DNA of 64,000 nucleotides from assembly GCF_003023845.1 (NCBI RefSeq), contig NZ_PYFT01000001.1:2542001-2606000 (forward strand), written 5' to 3'. The stretch is from Adhaeribacter arboris (GTDB lineage Bacteria > Bacteroidota > Bacteroidia > Cytophagales > Hymenobacteraceae). Below, piece by piece: positions 1 through 8,025 of the stretch. Numbering within the stretch: position 1 is the first letter of the stretch; the number at the start of each line of letters is the position of its first letter. The notes under the pieces are model-generated. The model saw nothing but the letters and a program-made list of their open reading frames with translations. It did not search any database and was not told where the DNA came from. The translations under genes were made by a program, and so were the position numbers.

Positions 1-562
1 CCGGGAAAAAACAATGGGCCATTGACCACATAAACAAGTACGTGAAAGATGTAGGCTCCACCAAAGGGTTGATCTCGCGGCAATTTGAGGTCGTTACCCG
101 GACCGGAACCAATGGGGTGAGCGAAACCTTTTGTGACCAACCTTTAGAACTTAGCCGAACCCGGCCCTGGACGTATAGTTGTAAAAATTTAACCGGTTGG
201 TTGCAATTATGCCAATTAGCGCAATACTTAGGCATGGACCTGGCGAACTACGTTTCACCTGGTGGATCTTCGATTAAAAAGGCCATCAACGGAATGTTGT
301 TTTATACCGAAAACACTTCGGTATTTCCCAAACTGGACAATGGCAAGCCGATCAGTGATCCGGTGCTGTACGACTTGTTTGATTCGCGTGCCCGATTGGC
401 CTCCGGATTGTGGCCCAATGATGCCGCCTTACAAACCCGGATAAAAAATATTTAACGGCCTTAAATACTAAATACGGCACTACTAGCGCCAGCTCGGAGG
501 CCTATTACCAAGCCGGGAAGAATTGGGAATTACTGGTCCAGAAAATCGGCTACACTTTTTAG
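1..562 (+). pseudogene. Alginate lyase family protein, 3' part, frameshifted
   Basis: The reading frame is open at the window edge, so the 5' end is missing. The segment with PLELSRTRPWTYSCKNL (about 120-175) resembles the C-terminal half of the alginate_lyase (PF05426) fold, enzymes that cleave uronate polysaccharides by beta-elimination in the periplasm or outside the cell. The frame stops at 453-455. The frame that begins at 455 continues for 35 codons (TALNTKYGTTS...LVQKIGYTF) to a stop at 560-562 and reads like the natural C-terminus. One missing base in the A/T-rich stretch 443-454 explains this, either as a true mutation or a sequence error. The gene ends just before a terminator and the first phage promoter. 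It may be host DNA or prophage cargo, because no left attachment site separates it from the phage genes. Family fairly sure; status as pseudogene uncertain. Confidence 0.6.
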
Positions 563-572
563 ATAAGATTTC

Positions 573-605
573 AAAAAACACCTTCTGATCAGGAGGTGTT
601 TTTTT
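573..605 (+). terminator. Rho-independent terminator
   Basis: A 10-bp stem (AACACCTTCT / AGGAGGTGTT, one G-U pair) with a GATC loop is followed by a T run and preceded by an A run. It ends the alginate lyase transcript and abuts the first phage promoter. Confidence 0.85.
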
Positions 606-640
606 GTCCTTTCAGTAGCCTGATCCTGACTTAATCTTTG
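606..640 (+). promoter_or_regulatory. Phage late promoter, copy 1 (head operon)
   Basis: GTCCTTTC (606-613), 19 nt, then AATCTTTG (633-640). This fits the Bacteroidota -33/-7 pattern (TTTG, 19-21 nt, TAnnTTTG). It is the first of eight copies in the prophage with identical spacing. The leader before the ATG at 661 would be about 14 nt. Confidence 0.75.
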
Positions 641-660
641 CATCGAACTATTACGCACCG

Positions 661-2010
661 ATGCAAGTCAACCGCATACTTTCCGCTGTCCTCTCCCAAC
701 CCTGGCTGATAGACCCCCTCGCCGCCGAAGGATTACTGCCCCTGGTTTTAAAAATGCTGGAGCAGGGCCCTACGGCTCAGCTGGAGGAGGAGCCCAAAGA
801 CAAGAAGAAAAAAGGATGGCAATACGAGGTAGCCTTAGTCGGGCATGCCTCGGCCGGCCGGGCCAGTTTGATGAGCTACAGCAGCTACGACGATGCGCCG
901 GCAGGATCCATTGCAGTAACGACGGTTTCCGGTTCGATGATGCGCAACGATTACTGCGGTTCTCCTGGTACCAGCACGCTGGGCCAGCGCATTAAGGAAG
1001 CGGATGCTCACCCGAATATTGGCGCTCATCTGGTGCGATTCAATACGCCGGGTGGTACCGTGGATGGTACCGAAGCTTTTGCTTCCATCATCCAGCAAAC
1101 GCAAAAACCCTTGGTAGCCTTTGCTGAATCCATGTGTTCGGCTGGTTACTGGTCCGGATCCGGCGCCAATCTAATTGTGGCAGCCGGTAAAACGGCCGGG
1201 GTCGGCAGCATTGGTACCATGATCTCCTTGGCTAGCTTCGAAGAATATTATAAGAAGATCGGCATTGCCACGCATAATATTCGCGCTACCAAGTCCAAAG
1301 ATAAAAATGAAGGCTACTACCAGGCCTTAGAAGGCAAGTACGATAAGCTCCGGACCGAAAGCCTGGATCCGATTAATGAAGCCTTTATGGCCGCCGTCCA
1401 AGAAAACCGGGGCGATAAATTAAATCTTAAGAAAGAAGATGTCCTAACGGGCAAAGTGTATTACGGTCAAAGTATCGTGGATGTCGGCTTGGCCGATGAA
1501 ATCGGAAACTTTGATTACGCCGTTCGCCGGGCGCAGGAACTCGCCCAGGAACACTCCTCCAGCAATCAATCCACCATCCATAACCAAGAAATGAGCTTAT
1601 TTTCTAAAAACAAATTTCCGAAGCTGAGCGCTCTGGCCGGCAAAAAAACGGAAGACATCACCGCCGAAGAATTCGATGCGGTGAACGAAGAGCTGGAAGC
1701 TGCCGGCATCGATACAGCCGGTTTTATTACTGCCGCGCAGTTGACCACTTTTGAAACGGGCTTAAGTGACGCCACTCGGTTACAAACCGAGAACAACACT
1801 TTAACAGCCGCCAACACCAAACTTACGGCTGACTTAGCTACCGCGAATTCCGAAGTTACTCGCTTAGGTGCGCTCGATGGCGCTGCTTCAACAGGATCTG
1901 CGAAAGCCGGTACGGAGATGGAAGAAGAAGCCGCCGAGGATGAAAACCAAAAAGCCATCGATGCACTGCCGCACAACCAGGCGCTGGCCAATAACCCTGC
2001 CTTTAATTAA
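661..2010 (+). CDS. S49 family prohead protease with C-terminal scaffold region
   Basis: A 449-residue protein. Residues about 85-290 look like an S49 (SppA/lambda gpC-like) serine peptidase. NTPGG (129-133) forms the oxyanion-region motif, MCSAGYW holds the likely nucleophile Ser160, and the Lys cluster near 211-215 is a candidate general base. Such enzymes mature the phage prohead. Residues from about 310 (MSLFSKNKF) to the end are low-complexity, acidic and coiled-coil-like, as in scaffold proteins. An internal in-frame ATG at 1591 could start a separate scaffold, as in the lambda C/Nu3 arrangement. The gene is first in the head operon and directly precedes the capsid gene. Protease assignment is firm; the nested scaffold is an inference. 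Confidence 0.85.
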   Translation: MQVNRILSAVLSQPWLIDPLAAEGLLPLVLKMLEQGPTAQLEEEPKDKKKKGWQYEVALVGHASAGRASLMSYSSYDDAPAGSIAVTTVSGSMMRNDYCGSPGTSTLGQRIKEADAHPNIGAHLVRFNTPGGTVDGTEAFASIIQQTQKPLVAFAESMCSAGYWSGSGANLIVAAGKTAGVGSIGTMISLASFEEYYKKIGIATHNIRATKSKDKNEGYYQALEGKYDKLRTESLDPINEAFMAAVQENRGDKLNLKKEDVLTGKVYYGQSIVDVGLADEIGNFDYAVRRAQELAQEHSSSNQSTIHNQEMSLFSKNKFPKLSALAGKKTEDITAEEFDAVNEELEAAGIDTAGFITAAQLTTFETGLSDATRLQTENNTLTAANTKLTADLATANSEVTRLGALDGAASTGSAKAGTEMEEEAAEDENQKAIDALPHNQALANNPAFN

Positions 2011-2061
2011 TACCCGCAACCTCATACTAAAAACAATTAATCACTCCTCATTTAATCTAAA

Positions 2062-3015
2062 ATGAATATCGCAGACATTAAAACCGAATTTGGGGCTTAC
2101 TACCTGAACAACGGGCAAAACTTGAGCCGCCTGTTTAAGTTATTGATGATTTCTTCTGTCACGGATTCGGTTTTAACGCCTATTAAAACCGATGACACTA
2201 TTTGGCAGGCCGCTAAAGCTACCATCGGCCGGGTATTACAGCCTTTTCAAAAAGCTTGGACGCCGATTGGTACCGCTGAGTTCAAACCTTTGAGCATCCA
2301 GCAGTTTAAAATGAAAATTGACTCCCAGGAGTACCCAGATGATTTAGAAGCATCCTGGTTAGGTTTCTTAGCTGGGGATGGCATCGATCGGAAAACCTGG
2401 CCTTTTGTGCGCTGGTTCGTGGAAGTAATGTTAATTCCGCAGGCCATTGAAGATTACGAGTTGAATGAAGTGTACAAAGGTGTTCGGGTAGAGCCGACTG
2501 CCGGCACCGCTGGCGCTTCTGGTACTTCCATCAACGGTATCCGGAAAGCTATCAACGATAACGTAACGGCTGGCCGCATTACCCCGATTGTTACCGGTGC
2601 TTTGTCTTCGGACAATAAAGTATTGGTGGATCAGTTTGAAACTTTCGTGGACGCGATCAACCTGCGTTACCAGCACATTCCGATGCAGCTTTGCGTGCAG
2701 CCATCCGTAGAGCGCCGGTTCCACCGGGGTTACCGGGCCTTGTACGGGAAAGATACCGATTACAAAGGTTCTAATGGCTCCGTGGATTTCTCGAACATCA
2801 CCATTATTGGTTTGCCATCTATGATCGGCTCCAATAAAATCTGGTGCACACCAAAAGGCAATGGCATCCATTTGGGTAAGAAAACCCAGAACAAGTCTGC
2901 CATGCAAATTGAAAACGTGGATCGTTTGATCAAAATGTACTCTGACTGGTGGTCCGGAGTTGGCTTTATCCTGCCGGAAATTGTGTTCACCAACGATCAG
3001 GATCTGGCCTCTTAA
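2062..3015 (+). CDS. Major capsid protein (probable, HK97-like)
   Basis: A 317-residue protein encoded right after the protease/scaffold gene, the usual place for the coat protein. It has no signal peptide or membrane segment. It starts with a helical region (NIADIKTEFGAYYLNNGQNL) and ends with a hydrophobic beta-rich tail (GVGFILPEIVFTND), as in capsids of Bacteroidota phages. I recognise no catalytic motif. Position, size and composition support the call; the exact family was not verified. It belongs to the transcript that starts at 606-640. Confidence 0.75.
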   Translation: MNIADIKTEFGAYYLNNGQNLSRLFKLLMISSVTDSVLTPIKTDDTIWQAAKATIGRVLQPFQKAWTPIGTAEFKPLSIQQFKMKIDSQEYPDDLEASWLGFLAGDGIDRKTWPFVRWFVEVMLIPQAIEDYELNEVYKGVRVEPTAGTAGASGTSINGIRKAINDNVTAGRITPIVTGALSSDNKVLVDQFETFVDAINLRYQHIPMQLCVQPSVERRFHRGYRALYGKDTDYKGSNGSVDFSNITIIGLPSMIGSNKIWCTPKGNGIHLGKKTQNKSAMQIENVDRLIKMYSDWWSGVGFILPEIVFTNDQDLAS

Positions 3016-3065
3016 GGCCGGATCCTTTACCTAAGTTTCATATCTAAAATAAGGAGATAATAAAA

Positions 3066-3362
3066 GTGGATAATACCCAAAACCAGCCTCTATCGGCCGA
3101 AGAAGAATTAAAATTACTTCGGGAGCAACTAGCGGCTAAAGATTCAATTATTGCCGAGCAGCTGGAGCAATTAGATCTAGCGGAAGCGCAAAAAGGCAAT
3201 CCTCTACCGGTCGTATCACACGACAAAAAGAAATACCAGGTGTTGGCCGCGCAGTTTCAATTTGAAGGTAAAGAGTACCAGGCCGAGGATTTAAAATCAG
3301 ATAAAGACCTGGTCAAATCTTTAATTCACGGCGGTTCAGGCCTCATTCAAGAAATCAAGTAA
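3066..3362 (+). CDS. Small phage protein, coiled-coil N-terminus
   Basis: A 98-residue protein starting with GTG at 3066, chosen because a strong Shine-Dalgarno (AAGGAG, about 3051-3056) lies at a good distance; such sites are rare in this window. Residues about 8-40 form a predicted coiled coil rich in Glu/Leu (EEELKLLREQLAAKD). The C-terminal half (KKYQVLAAQFQFEGKEYQAED) is a small mixed domain. It lies between the capsid gene and the putative tail tube gene, so a head decoration, head-completion or chaperone role is possible. I do not recognise the family. Confidence 0.7.
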   Translation: MDNTQNQPLSAEEELKLLREQLAAKDSIIAEQLEQLDLAEAQKGNPLPVVSHDKKKYQVLAAQFQFEGKEYQAEDLKSDKDLVKSLIHGGSGLIQEIK

Positions 3363-3392
3363 TCACCATTTAGTTAGAAAGGAAAACAAATC

Positions 3393-3944
3393 ATGGCATT
3401 AGATTTATTTGATTTATTTGGTCCAGATGGCCAGGATAACGATGGTGGTTTTAAAACCCTCATGTACATTGCGCCAGAGCGGGATTTTTTAGCCTTAAAA
3501 GGCACGAAAACTACTACTGCTGAAGGCGATGAAGTAACCATCGATGGTAGCCATACCTTTAAACCAGGTAAAGGCTTCACGGAAGTTTACGGTACCTTAG
3601 ATTCCGGCGAAAATAAACTGGAAGCTGTGGGAGAGCGTGATGGTCGCAGTCAAAAAGGCACCATTGAATTCTTCCACCCGGGAAATAAAAAGGCGGCCGC
3701 TGTTTTTGCCCGCCGCGTTAAAAACTTAGCCTGTATCTTAATTGTAGAAGAATTAGATGGCACTAAGTTACAACTGGGCAGTAAAGGTTTAGGAATTGAA
3801 ATAGTGGGTAGCTATAATTCCGGTAAAGTATCCGGTGGTCGTCGTGGCTGGACCTTTAAAGGCGAGTATTACACCAATAAGCAATTATTCTACGAAGGTA
3901 CGATTGCCTTAAAACCAGCCGAGGAAGAAGAAGGCGGCGCTTAA
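3393..3944 (+). CDS. Phage structural protein, possible major tail tube protein
   Basis: A 183-residue, beta-rich protein with many Gly and Thr residues (KTTTAEGDEVTIDGSHTF; GWTFKGEYYTNKQLFYEGT). It has a purine-rich ribosome site (AGAAAGGAAA) before the ATG at 3393. Last gene of the head operon, it is followed by a terminator. Size and beta-rich composition fit a tail tube or another abundant virion protein. No diagnostic motif is seen, so the function is inferred from place and composition only. Confidence 0.65.
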   Translation: MALDLFDLFGPDGQDNDGGFKTLMYIAPERDFLALKGTKTTTAEGDEVTIDGSHTFKPGKGFTEVYGTLDSGENKLEAVGERDGRSQKGTIEFFHPGNKKAAAVFARRVKNLACILIVEELDGTKLQLGSKGLGIEIVGSYNSGKVSGGRRGWTFKGEYYTNKQLFYEGTIALKPAEEEEGGA

Positions 3945-3986
3945 TCGTATTAACAATTAGTGTTTTTCATAAATTTAATTTTACTA

Positions 3987-4014
3987 AAGCCTGGCCATTC
4001 GGTCAGGCTTTTTT
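3987..4014 (+). terminator. Terminator of the head operon
   Basis: Stem AAGCCTGGCC / GGTCAGGCTT with an ATTC loop, followed by a T run. Confidence 0.85.
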
Positions 4015-4124
4015 CATGATTATCAACCATTAATAAGTATAAATTACCAATGACAATTCAGTATTTAATCCTCAACCTTTCTACTTTTATAAATGTAAAA
4101 TAAAGAAGCAACCTTAAGTATACT
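4015..4124. other. Spacer between two similar terminators
   Basis: AT-rich DNA without a convincing ORF or promoter. It is bounded by two hairpins that share the sequence ACTAAAGCCTG, so it may be what remains of a lost cassette. Confidence 0.4.
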
Positions 4125-4158
4125 AAAGCCTGACTAGGTTAATAGTCAGGCTTTTTTT
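4125..4158 (+). terminator. Second terminator, related to the one at 3987
   Basis: Stem AAAGCCTGACTA / TAGTCAGGCTTT followed by a T run. It abuts promoter copy 2. Confidence 0.85.
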
Positions 4159-4160
4159 AC

Positions 4161-4195
4161 GTCCTTTCCACTGGCCCATTCGCATCGGAAATTTG
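4161..4195 (+). promoter_or_regulatory. Phage late promoter, copy 2 (terminase operon)
   Basis: GTCCTTTC (4161-4168), 19 nt, GAAATTTG (4188-4195). The ATG of the next gene is only 5 nt downstream, so the transcript would be leaderless or nearly so. Confidence 0.75.
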
Positions 4196-4199
4196 AAGC

Positions 4200-4781
4200 A
4201 TGAAGCTTGAAATTTCCCAATGGCTCAACAGTAACCAGGATTATCCGGCCGGCGTGGCCCTCTACGATCGCTACGGTGATAACCAGGTATTAAAGCAGCT
4301 CTTCGCCCATGGGGAGTACTCCTACAGCCGGCGCAAGTTAGTAGCCGCCCTGGAGTTATTACTGGAACAAGAGCCGGCTGCTCCGGAGCCACTCGCCGGG
4401 GTATCAGCAACGGCTCCAAAATCCGTTGATCCTAACATCCGCCAACAAATGCGGCCTCTCCTGGATGAAAGAACGATGCTTCATAACCGGCTCGGTTTAT
4501 ACCAGGAACTCAACCTTTCGCAAGAGGAAATGAAACATATTGCTTTCCGGATGTTGGAGCTTACCCGTCAGCTCGCGCCGCTTTACCAACAAACGATTCC
4601 GGTGGTACCAGCACCAGCTATCGTAGATTTTAACCAGTTATCGGGCCTGGAACAACTGAAGAAATTATCCAACCTCCGAAGCCTGCGCACGAAAATTAAA
4701 AAGAAACCGGAACGGGCTCACGAGCTGCCGGCCATTGAAGCCCAGATACACCAACTCGAACATTTAATCAATATTAAATAA
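4200..4781 (+). CDS. Phage protein of unknown function, before terminase
   Basis: A 193-residue, mostly helical protein with a charged C-terminal region (KKLSNLRSLRTKIKKKPERAHELP), suggesting nucleic-acid or protein contacts. The N-terminus (WLNSNQDYPAGVALYDRYGDNQ) resembles short helical domains often encoded beside terminase genes in Bacteroidota phages, but I cannot name the family. Its stop overlaps the next ATG by one base (TAATG), so it is translationally coupled to the terminase small subunit. A role in DNA packaging is an inference from this coupling. Confidence 0.75.
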   Translation: MKLEISQWLNSNQDYPAGVALYDRYGDNQVLKQLFAHGEYSYSRRKLVAALELLLEQEPAAPEPLAGVSATAPKSVDPNIRQQMRPLLDERTMLHNRLGLYQELNLSQEEMKHIAFRMLELTRQLAPLYQQTIPVVPAPAIVDFNQLSGLEQLKKLSNLRSLRTKIKKKPERAHELPAIEAQIHQLEHLINIK

Positions 4782-5437
4782 TGGAACAGCACTTACCGGA
4801 GGCTATTAAGCCAAAGGCCAAGCTCGATACTCGCTTGGACCGGCTTTATTACTCCTTCCTGGATGAAGAAGTGGAAAAAAGCCTTTCGGCGAAAGACCGG
4901 GAATATCTAGAGCAACTGGAGGCTGCCTGGTCTTTATTGGTCCAATATCATTCCTTTGAGCAGTCCGTCCCATTGCTTAAAAGTCGTTTTCAGATCAGTC
5001 GATCTACCGCGTACCGGGTGCTGAATGATTGTACCCGTTTATTCGGCGATGTTACCCAAACCAGCAAACAAGGGTACCGCCACATTCTCTACGAATACTC
5101 GATGCGGGTATTTCAATTAGCTGCTACGCAAAACCCGCCCGAACTCGGCCAGATGAACCGGGCTATTAAAAACATGGCCATGCTCAAAGGTTTGGACCAG
5201 AACGATGCCGGCTCTTTCGATGCTGAGTTACTGGAAGCCCACACTTACTTGCTGCAGCTGACAGCTAAAGGATCGGAGAAACCAAAAACCTTAAACATTA
5301 ACGCCATTAATAAGCTGCCCGAGACTGAATACCAGGAAGTGATGGAGAGTGTGGAGGAGGAAGGCCTGGGAAATCAATCCATCGATGATATCCTCGACGG
5401 CAAACTGAGCTCTGATCAGGAGGAAGAAGATGACTAA
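4781..5437 (+). CDS. terS: Terminase small subunit (probable)
   Basis: A 218-residue protein. Residues about 55-80 contain a helix-turn-helix-like segment (LLKSRFQISRSTAYRVLND), as expected for the DNA-recognition subunit that loads phage DNA for packaging. The C-terminus is very acidic (SSDQEEEDD). Coupled to its upstream neighbour by TAATG, it overlaps the large-subunit gene by 8 nt. Position directly before the terminase ATPase supports the call more than sequence similarity does. Confidence 0.8.
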   Translation: MEQHLPEAIKPKAKLDTRLDRLYYSFLDEEVEKSLSAKDREYLEQLEAAWSLLVQYHSFEQSVPLLKSRFQISRSTAYRVLNDCTRLFGDVTQTSKQGYRHILYEYSMRVFQLAATQNPPELGQMNRAIKNMAMLKGLDQNDAGSFDAELLEAHTYLLQLTAKGSEKPKTLNINAINKLPETEYQEVMESVEEEGLGNQSIDDILDGKLSSDQEEEDD

Positions 5438-7088
5438 AACCAAGGCCTTATTCTTTAACCGGCCGCAAAAACGTTTTATTCTTTCATTGCTGTCAGCCGC
5501 TGTATCCATCTGGAGCCGCGCCACTGGTAAATCCACGCTCATTGCCTGGCTCATGAAGTTGATAGTCGAGTCCATGCCGCGTAGTAAGTGGGCGCTGGTG
5601 GGCAGCACCTATAAGCAAATTCTAACTCTGACGCTCCCCTCAACCATAGCCTCCTTGGAGCGTTTGGGGTTTTATAAGGATAAGCATTACTTCATTGGCC
5701 GCAAGTGCCCCGCGGCTTGGAACGGCGTGGAGCCTTACGAACCCCCGTTGGACTACCAGCATTGCATCTACTTCTGGAAACAAGGGGTCGTTTTTCAGAT
5801 GGTTAGCCAGGATGCCGGTGGCTCCGGCTCCCGGGGAGCGAACTTCGACGGCATTATCTCCGATGAGTCGTTACTCTTGAATAAAGAGCGCTACGATAAA
5901 GAAGTATCGGCTGCCAACCGGGGAAACTTACGTTTTTTCCAGAAAAGTCCGCTGCACCACGGCGAATTTCATTTTTCTTCCATGCCGTACGGAGACCAGG
6001 GCAAATGGCTGCTCGATGCCGGCCGGTATTACCAAAAAGACAACTACGATTTTCTGCAGCTGCAAAACGAGCTGGTAAAAATGCAGTTGGAATTTATCGA
6101 TCGGAAAGATCGCGAGTTTCGAATAAAGCTTTGGGAGCAAATGCAGGAGCTCAGCCGGCAAATTCGCTTTTATCCTAGTAAAGAATCAAAATTGCTTTAT
6201 TCGGAAGCCAATACTTTTGATAACCTGGAAAATCTGGGCTTAAAATACCTGGAAGATCAAAGGGCTACTTTAACGGACTTCGTTTTTTTAGTAGAAATTT
6301 TAAATAAAAGGCCCGGAACCGTCGAAGCCGGTTTTTACCCTACTTTAAATTACCAGCGCCATACGTACGAAAATTTTAACAATGGCTACCTGGAAGGCCT
6401 CGATTATAATCTCAAAAAGCTGCAGCAAGTCGATAGTCGCATGGATGCCGATTGTGTTTCCAGTCTGCCCCTTAGATTAGCGGTAGATTGGGGCAGCAAA
6501 ATATCGGTGTTATCCGTGGCCCAGCAACAGGAGCTTACACTAGAATATCGCTTCTTGAAAGGCCTGTATGTGAAGCATCCGAAGCTGATCAACGACCTGG
6601 CCGATTTGTTTTGTGATTATTATGAGTACCATTTGAATAAGACCCTGGTATTTATTGAGGACTCTGAGTGGGGTAATGCCCGTAAGCCTGATAGTGACAA
6701 GACCTACAATGAGCAGTTCATTGACCGCCTCAAGACCAGGCGCTGGCGGGTAGTACGTACCAACCTGGGTAGGGTGCCCTCCTATCAGACCCGCTATCAC
6801 CTGGCCCATGAGATGCTAGGGGAAACGGATACCCGTTTACCCAGAATCCGCTTTAATAAGCACAACTGTCGTGATATCCTCACGGCTATGGCCATGGCTC
6901 CTGTGAAGCAGGGTCGTACAGGGGAGATCGAGAAAGATAAGAGCAGTGAGAAGAAGCTCACAGTACCAGGTCAGGAGGCTACCCACTTTACTGACACCGT
7001 GGACTTACACCTGCTCAGCATCGATAAGCACGTGGTACGCAAGCAAGCTGACTTCAGTCAATTGATTATGATGGGTAGCCATCGCTAA
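5430..7088 (+). CDS. terL: Terminase large subunit
   Basis: A 552-residue packaging motor. The Walker A-like motif is SRATGKST (residues 29-36). The Walker B motif with catalytic Glu is IISDE (142-146). A C-terminal RNase H-like nuclease is indicated by AVDWG (Asp354), FIEDSEWG (411-413 region) and a final acidic patch in HFTDTVDLH. It pumps DNA into proheads and cuts concatemers. The length is typical. The start overlaps the small-subunit stop. GC and codon use shift slightly near 6600-7080 toward more CTC/AGG-type codons, which may mark a recombined C-terminus. Confidence 0.9.
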   Translation: MTKTKALFFNRPQKRFILSLLSAAVSIWSRATGKSTLIAWLMKLIVESMPRSKWALVGSTYKQILTLTLPSTIASLERLGFYKDKHYFIGRKCPAAWNGVEPYEPPLDYQHCIYFWKQGVVFQMVSQDAGGSGSRGANFDGIISDESLLLNKERYDKEVSAANRGNLRFFQKSPLHHGEFHFSSMPYGDQGKWLLDAGRYYQKDNYDFLQLQNELVKMQLEFIDRKDREFRIKLWEQMQELSRQIRFYPSKESKLLYSEANTFDNLENLGLKYLEDQRATLTDFVFLVEILNKRPGTVEAGFYPTLNYQRHTYENFNNGYLEGLDYNLKKLQQVDSRMDADCVSSLPLRLAVDWGSKISVLSVAQQQELTLEYRFLKGLYVKHPKLINDLADLFCDYYEYHLNKTLVFIEDSEWGNARKPDSDKTYNEQFIDRLKTRRWRVVRTNLGRVPSYQTRYHLAHEMLGETDTRLPRIRFNKHNCRDILTAMAMAPVKQGRTGEIEKDKSSEKKLTVPGQEATHFTDTVDLHLLSIDKHVVRKQADFSQLIMMGSHR

Positions 7089-7118
7089 GCAAAACTAACC
7101 AAGTGGCAATTGCCATTC

Positions 7119-7153
7119 AAAAAAGCCTCAGCTTTATCTGCTGAGGCTTTTTT
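7119..7153 (+). terminator. Terminator of the terminase operon
   Basis: Stem GCCTCAGC / GCTGAGGC flanked by A and T runs, loop TTTATCT. Confidence 0.9.
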
Positions 7154-7329
7154 GTTGGGGTGCTCTGTCATATATCGTAATTTTTGAAGGGCGGCAATTG
7201 CCGGGCCACGATAGTGCACGCCGGGGAGAGAATCCGGATTTTGAGACTGGCGCATAAGTTTTAGCGGCCAAAATCTTTGATTCTGACAAGTAGGGGTACT
7301 TTTTGCCTAAATTTTTTGAGATTGGCTTT
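7154..7329. other. Non-coding spacer
   Basis: No ORF is supported. The palindrome GGCAATTGCC at 7193-7202 repeats the core of TGGCAATTGCCA at 7104-7115, which lies on the other side of the terminator. Confidence 0.4.
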
Positions 7330-7581
7330 TTAAACTGTTATGATAGACCAAATTATTTTAGGTAACACAGTGTAATGCGTAACTCCGGTATAAACACCTA
7401 GTTTACCAACATCTGAATCCGCCTCCCATTCATCATCCTTGTTAATTTCCCTAGTCGGCCAACCCGAAATTATATGACCTTGATAAAAGAAGGCCACTCT
7501 TCCAGTATGACATTCATCAGTTGAGGGCAACCCATCTTCCTTAATGGAAAATATTTTAATGTTAATATCCATACAAACCAA
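7330..7581 (-). CDS. Small protein, DUF551-like C-terminus
   Basis: An 83-residue protein encoded against the phage direction between a terminator and promoter copy 3, the typical place of a moron (accessory cargo gene). The layout SIKEDGLPSTDE...GVTHYTVLPKI resembles DUF551-type proteins, which end with VTHWxPLP. Role unknown. An in-frame Met at residue 4 is an alternative start. Confidence 0.55.
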   Translation of the reverse strand: MVCMDINIKIFSIKEDGLPSTDECHTGRVAFFYQGHIISGWPTREINKDDEWEADSDVGKLGVYTGVTHYTVLPKIIWSIITV

Positions 7582-7647
7582 TAGTATACTAATTGAATAA
7601 GAGCACGATTGAAAACTATACGAAATTTTTATTGTGCTTAGTTTTCT

Positions 7648-7682
7648 GTCCTTTCTATAGGCTCAGCTGCATCGGAAATTTG
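7648..7682 (+). promoter_or_regulatory. Phage late promoter, copy 3 (portal and lysis operon)
   Basis: GTCCTTTC (7648-7655), 19 nt, GAAATTTG (7675-7682). The ATG at 7693 leaves a leader of only a few nt. The spacer begins TATAGG, as in the copies at 15321 and 17631. Confidence 0.75.
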
Positions 7683-7692
7683 GTTCATAACA

Positions 7693-8025
7693 ATGCAAAT
7701 GGACATTATCCGGTTGAGCGAAGTACTCAAAATTATGGCTGTGAAAGCGCAGCCCTTTGATATTGTGTACTGCACCGCGGATGTAAAGAAAGGTACCGGA
7801 GGGGAAATTAAGGTGCGGAATGGTTGCCGGCTCTCCGGTATAAAAAAAGTCAATACCGAACCAGCTGAGCCAACTGAAACAGTACCAGTACCAGCTGGTA
7901 AAACTTCCAAAAATCCGCATCACTTCGAAAACGCCACCCGCAATATCATCAAAGCTAATGGCGCTGTTCGGACCGTCCACATTTTCCTGATTCTACAATT
8001 CAACGGTAAGAAAGTAATTATTTAA
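7693..8025 (+). CDS. Phage protein of unknown function
   Basis: A 110-residue protein, first in the portal operon. The N-terminus (MQMDIIRLSEVLKIMAVKAQPFDIVYC) is helical/beta, followed by a basic stretch and a flexible Pro/Glu/Thr region at about 55-75. It is coupled to the portal gene by TAATG. I do not recognise the family. A small protein at this position could be a head-completion or virion component. Confidence 0.7.
   Translation: MQMDIIRLSEVLKIMAVKAQPFDIVYCTADVKKGTGGEIKVRNGCRLSGIKKVNTEPAEPTETVPVPAGKTSKNPHHFENATRNIIKANGAVRTVHIFLILQFNGKKVII

Noticed and set aside
835-1104. Antisense ORFs over many genes (for example here, 1566-1991, 2431-2907, 9901-10197)
   Set aside because: They mirror well-supported coding frames, lack recognisable domains and have unlikely composition.
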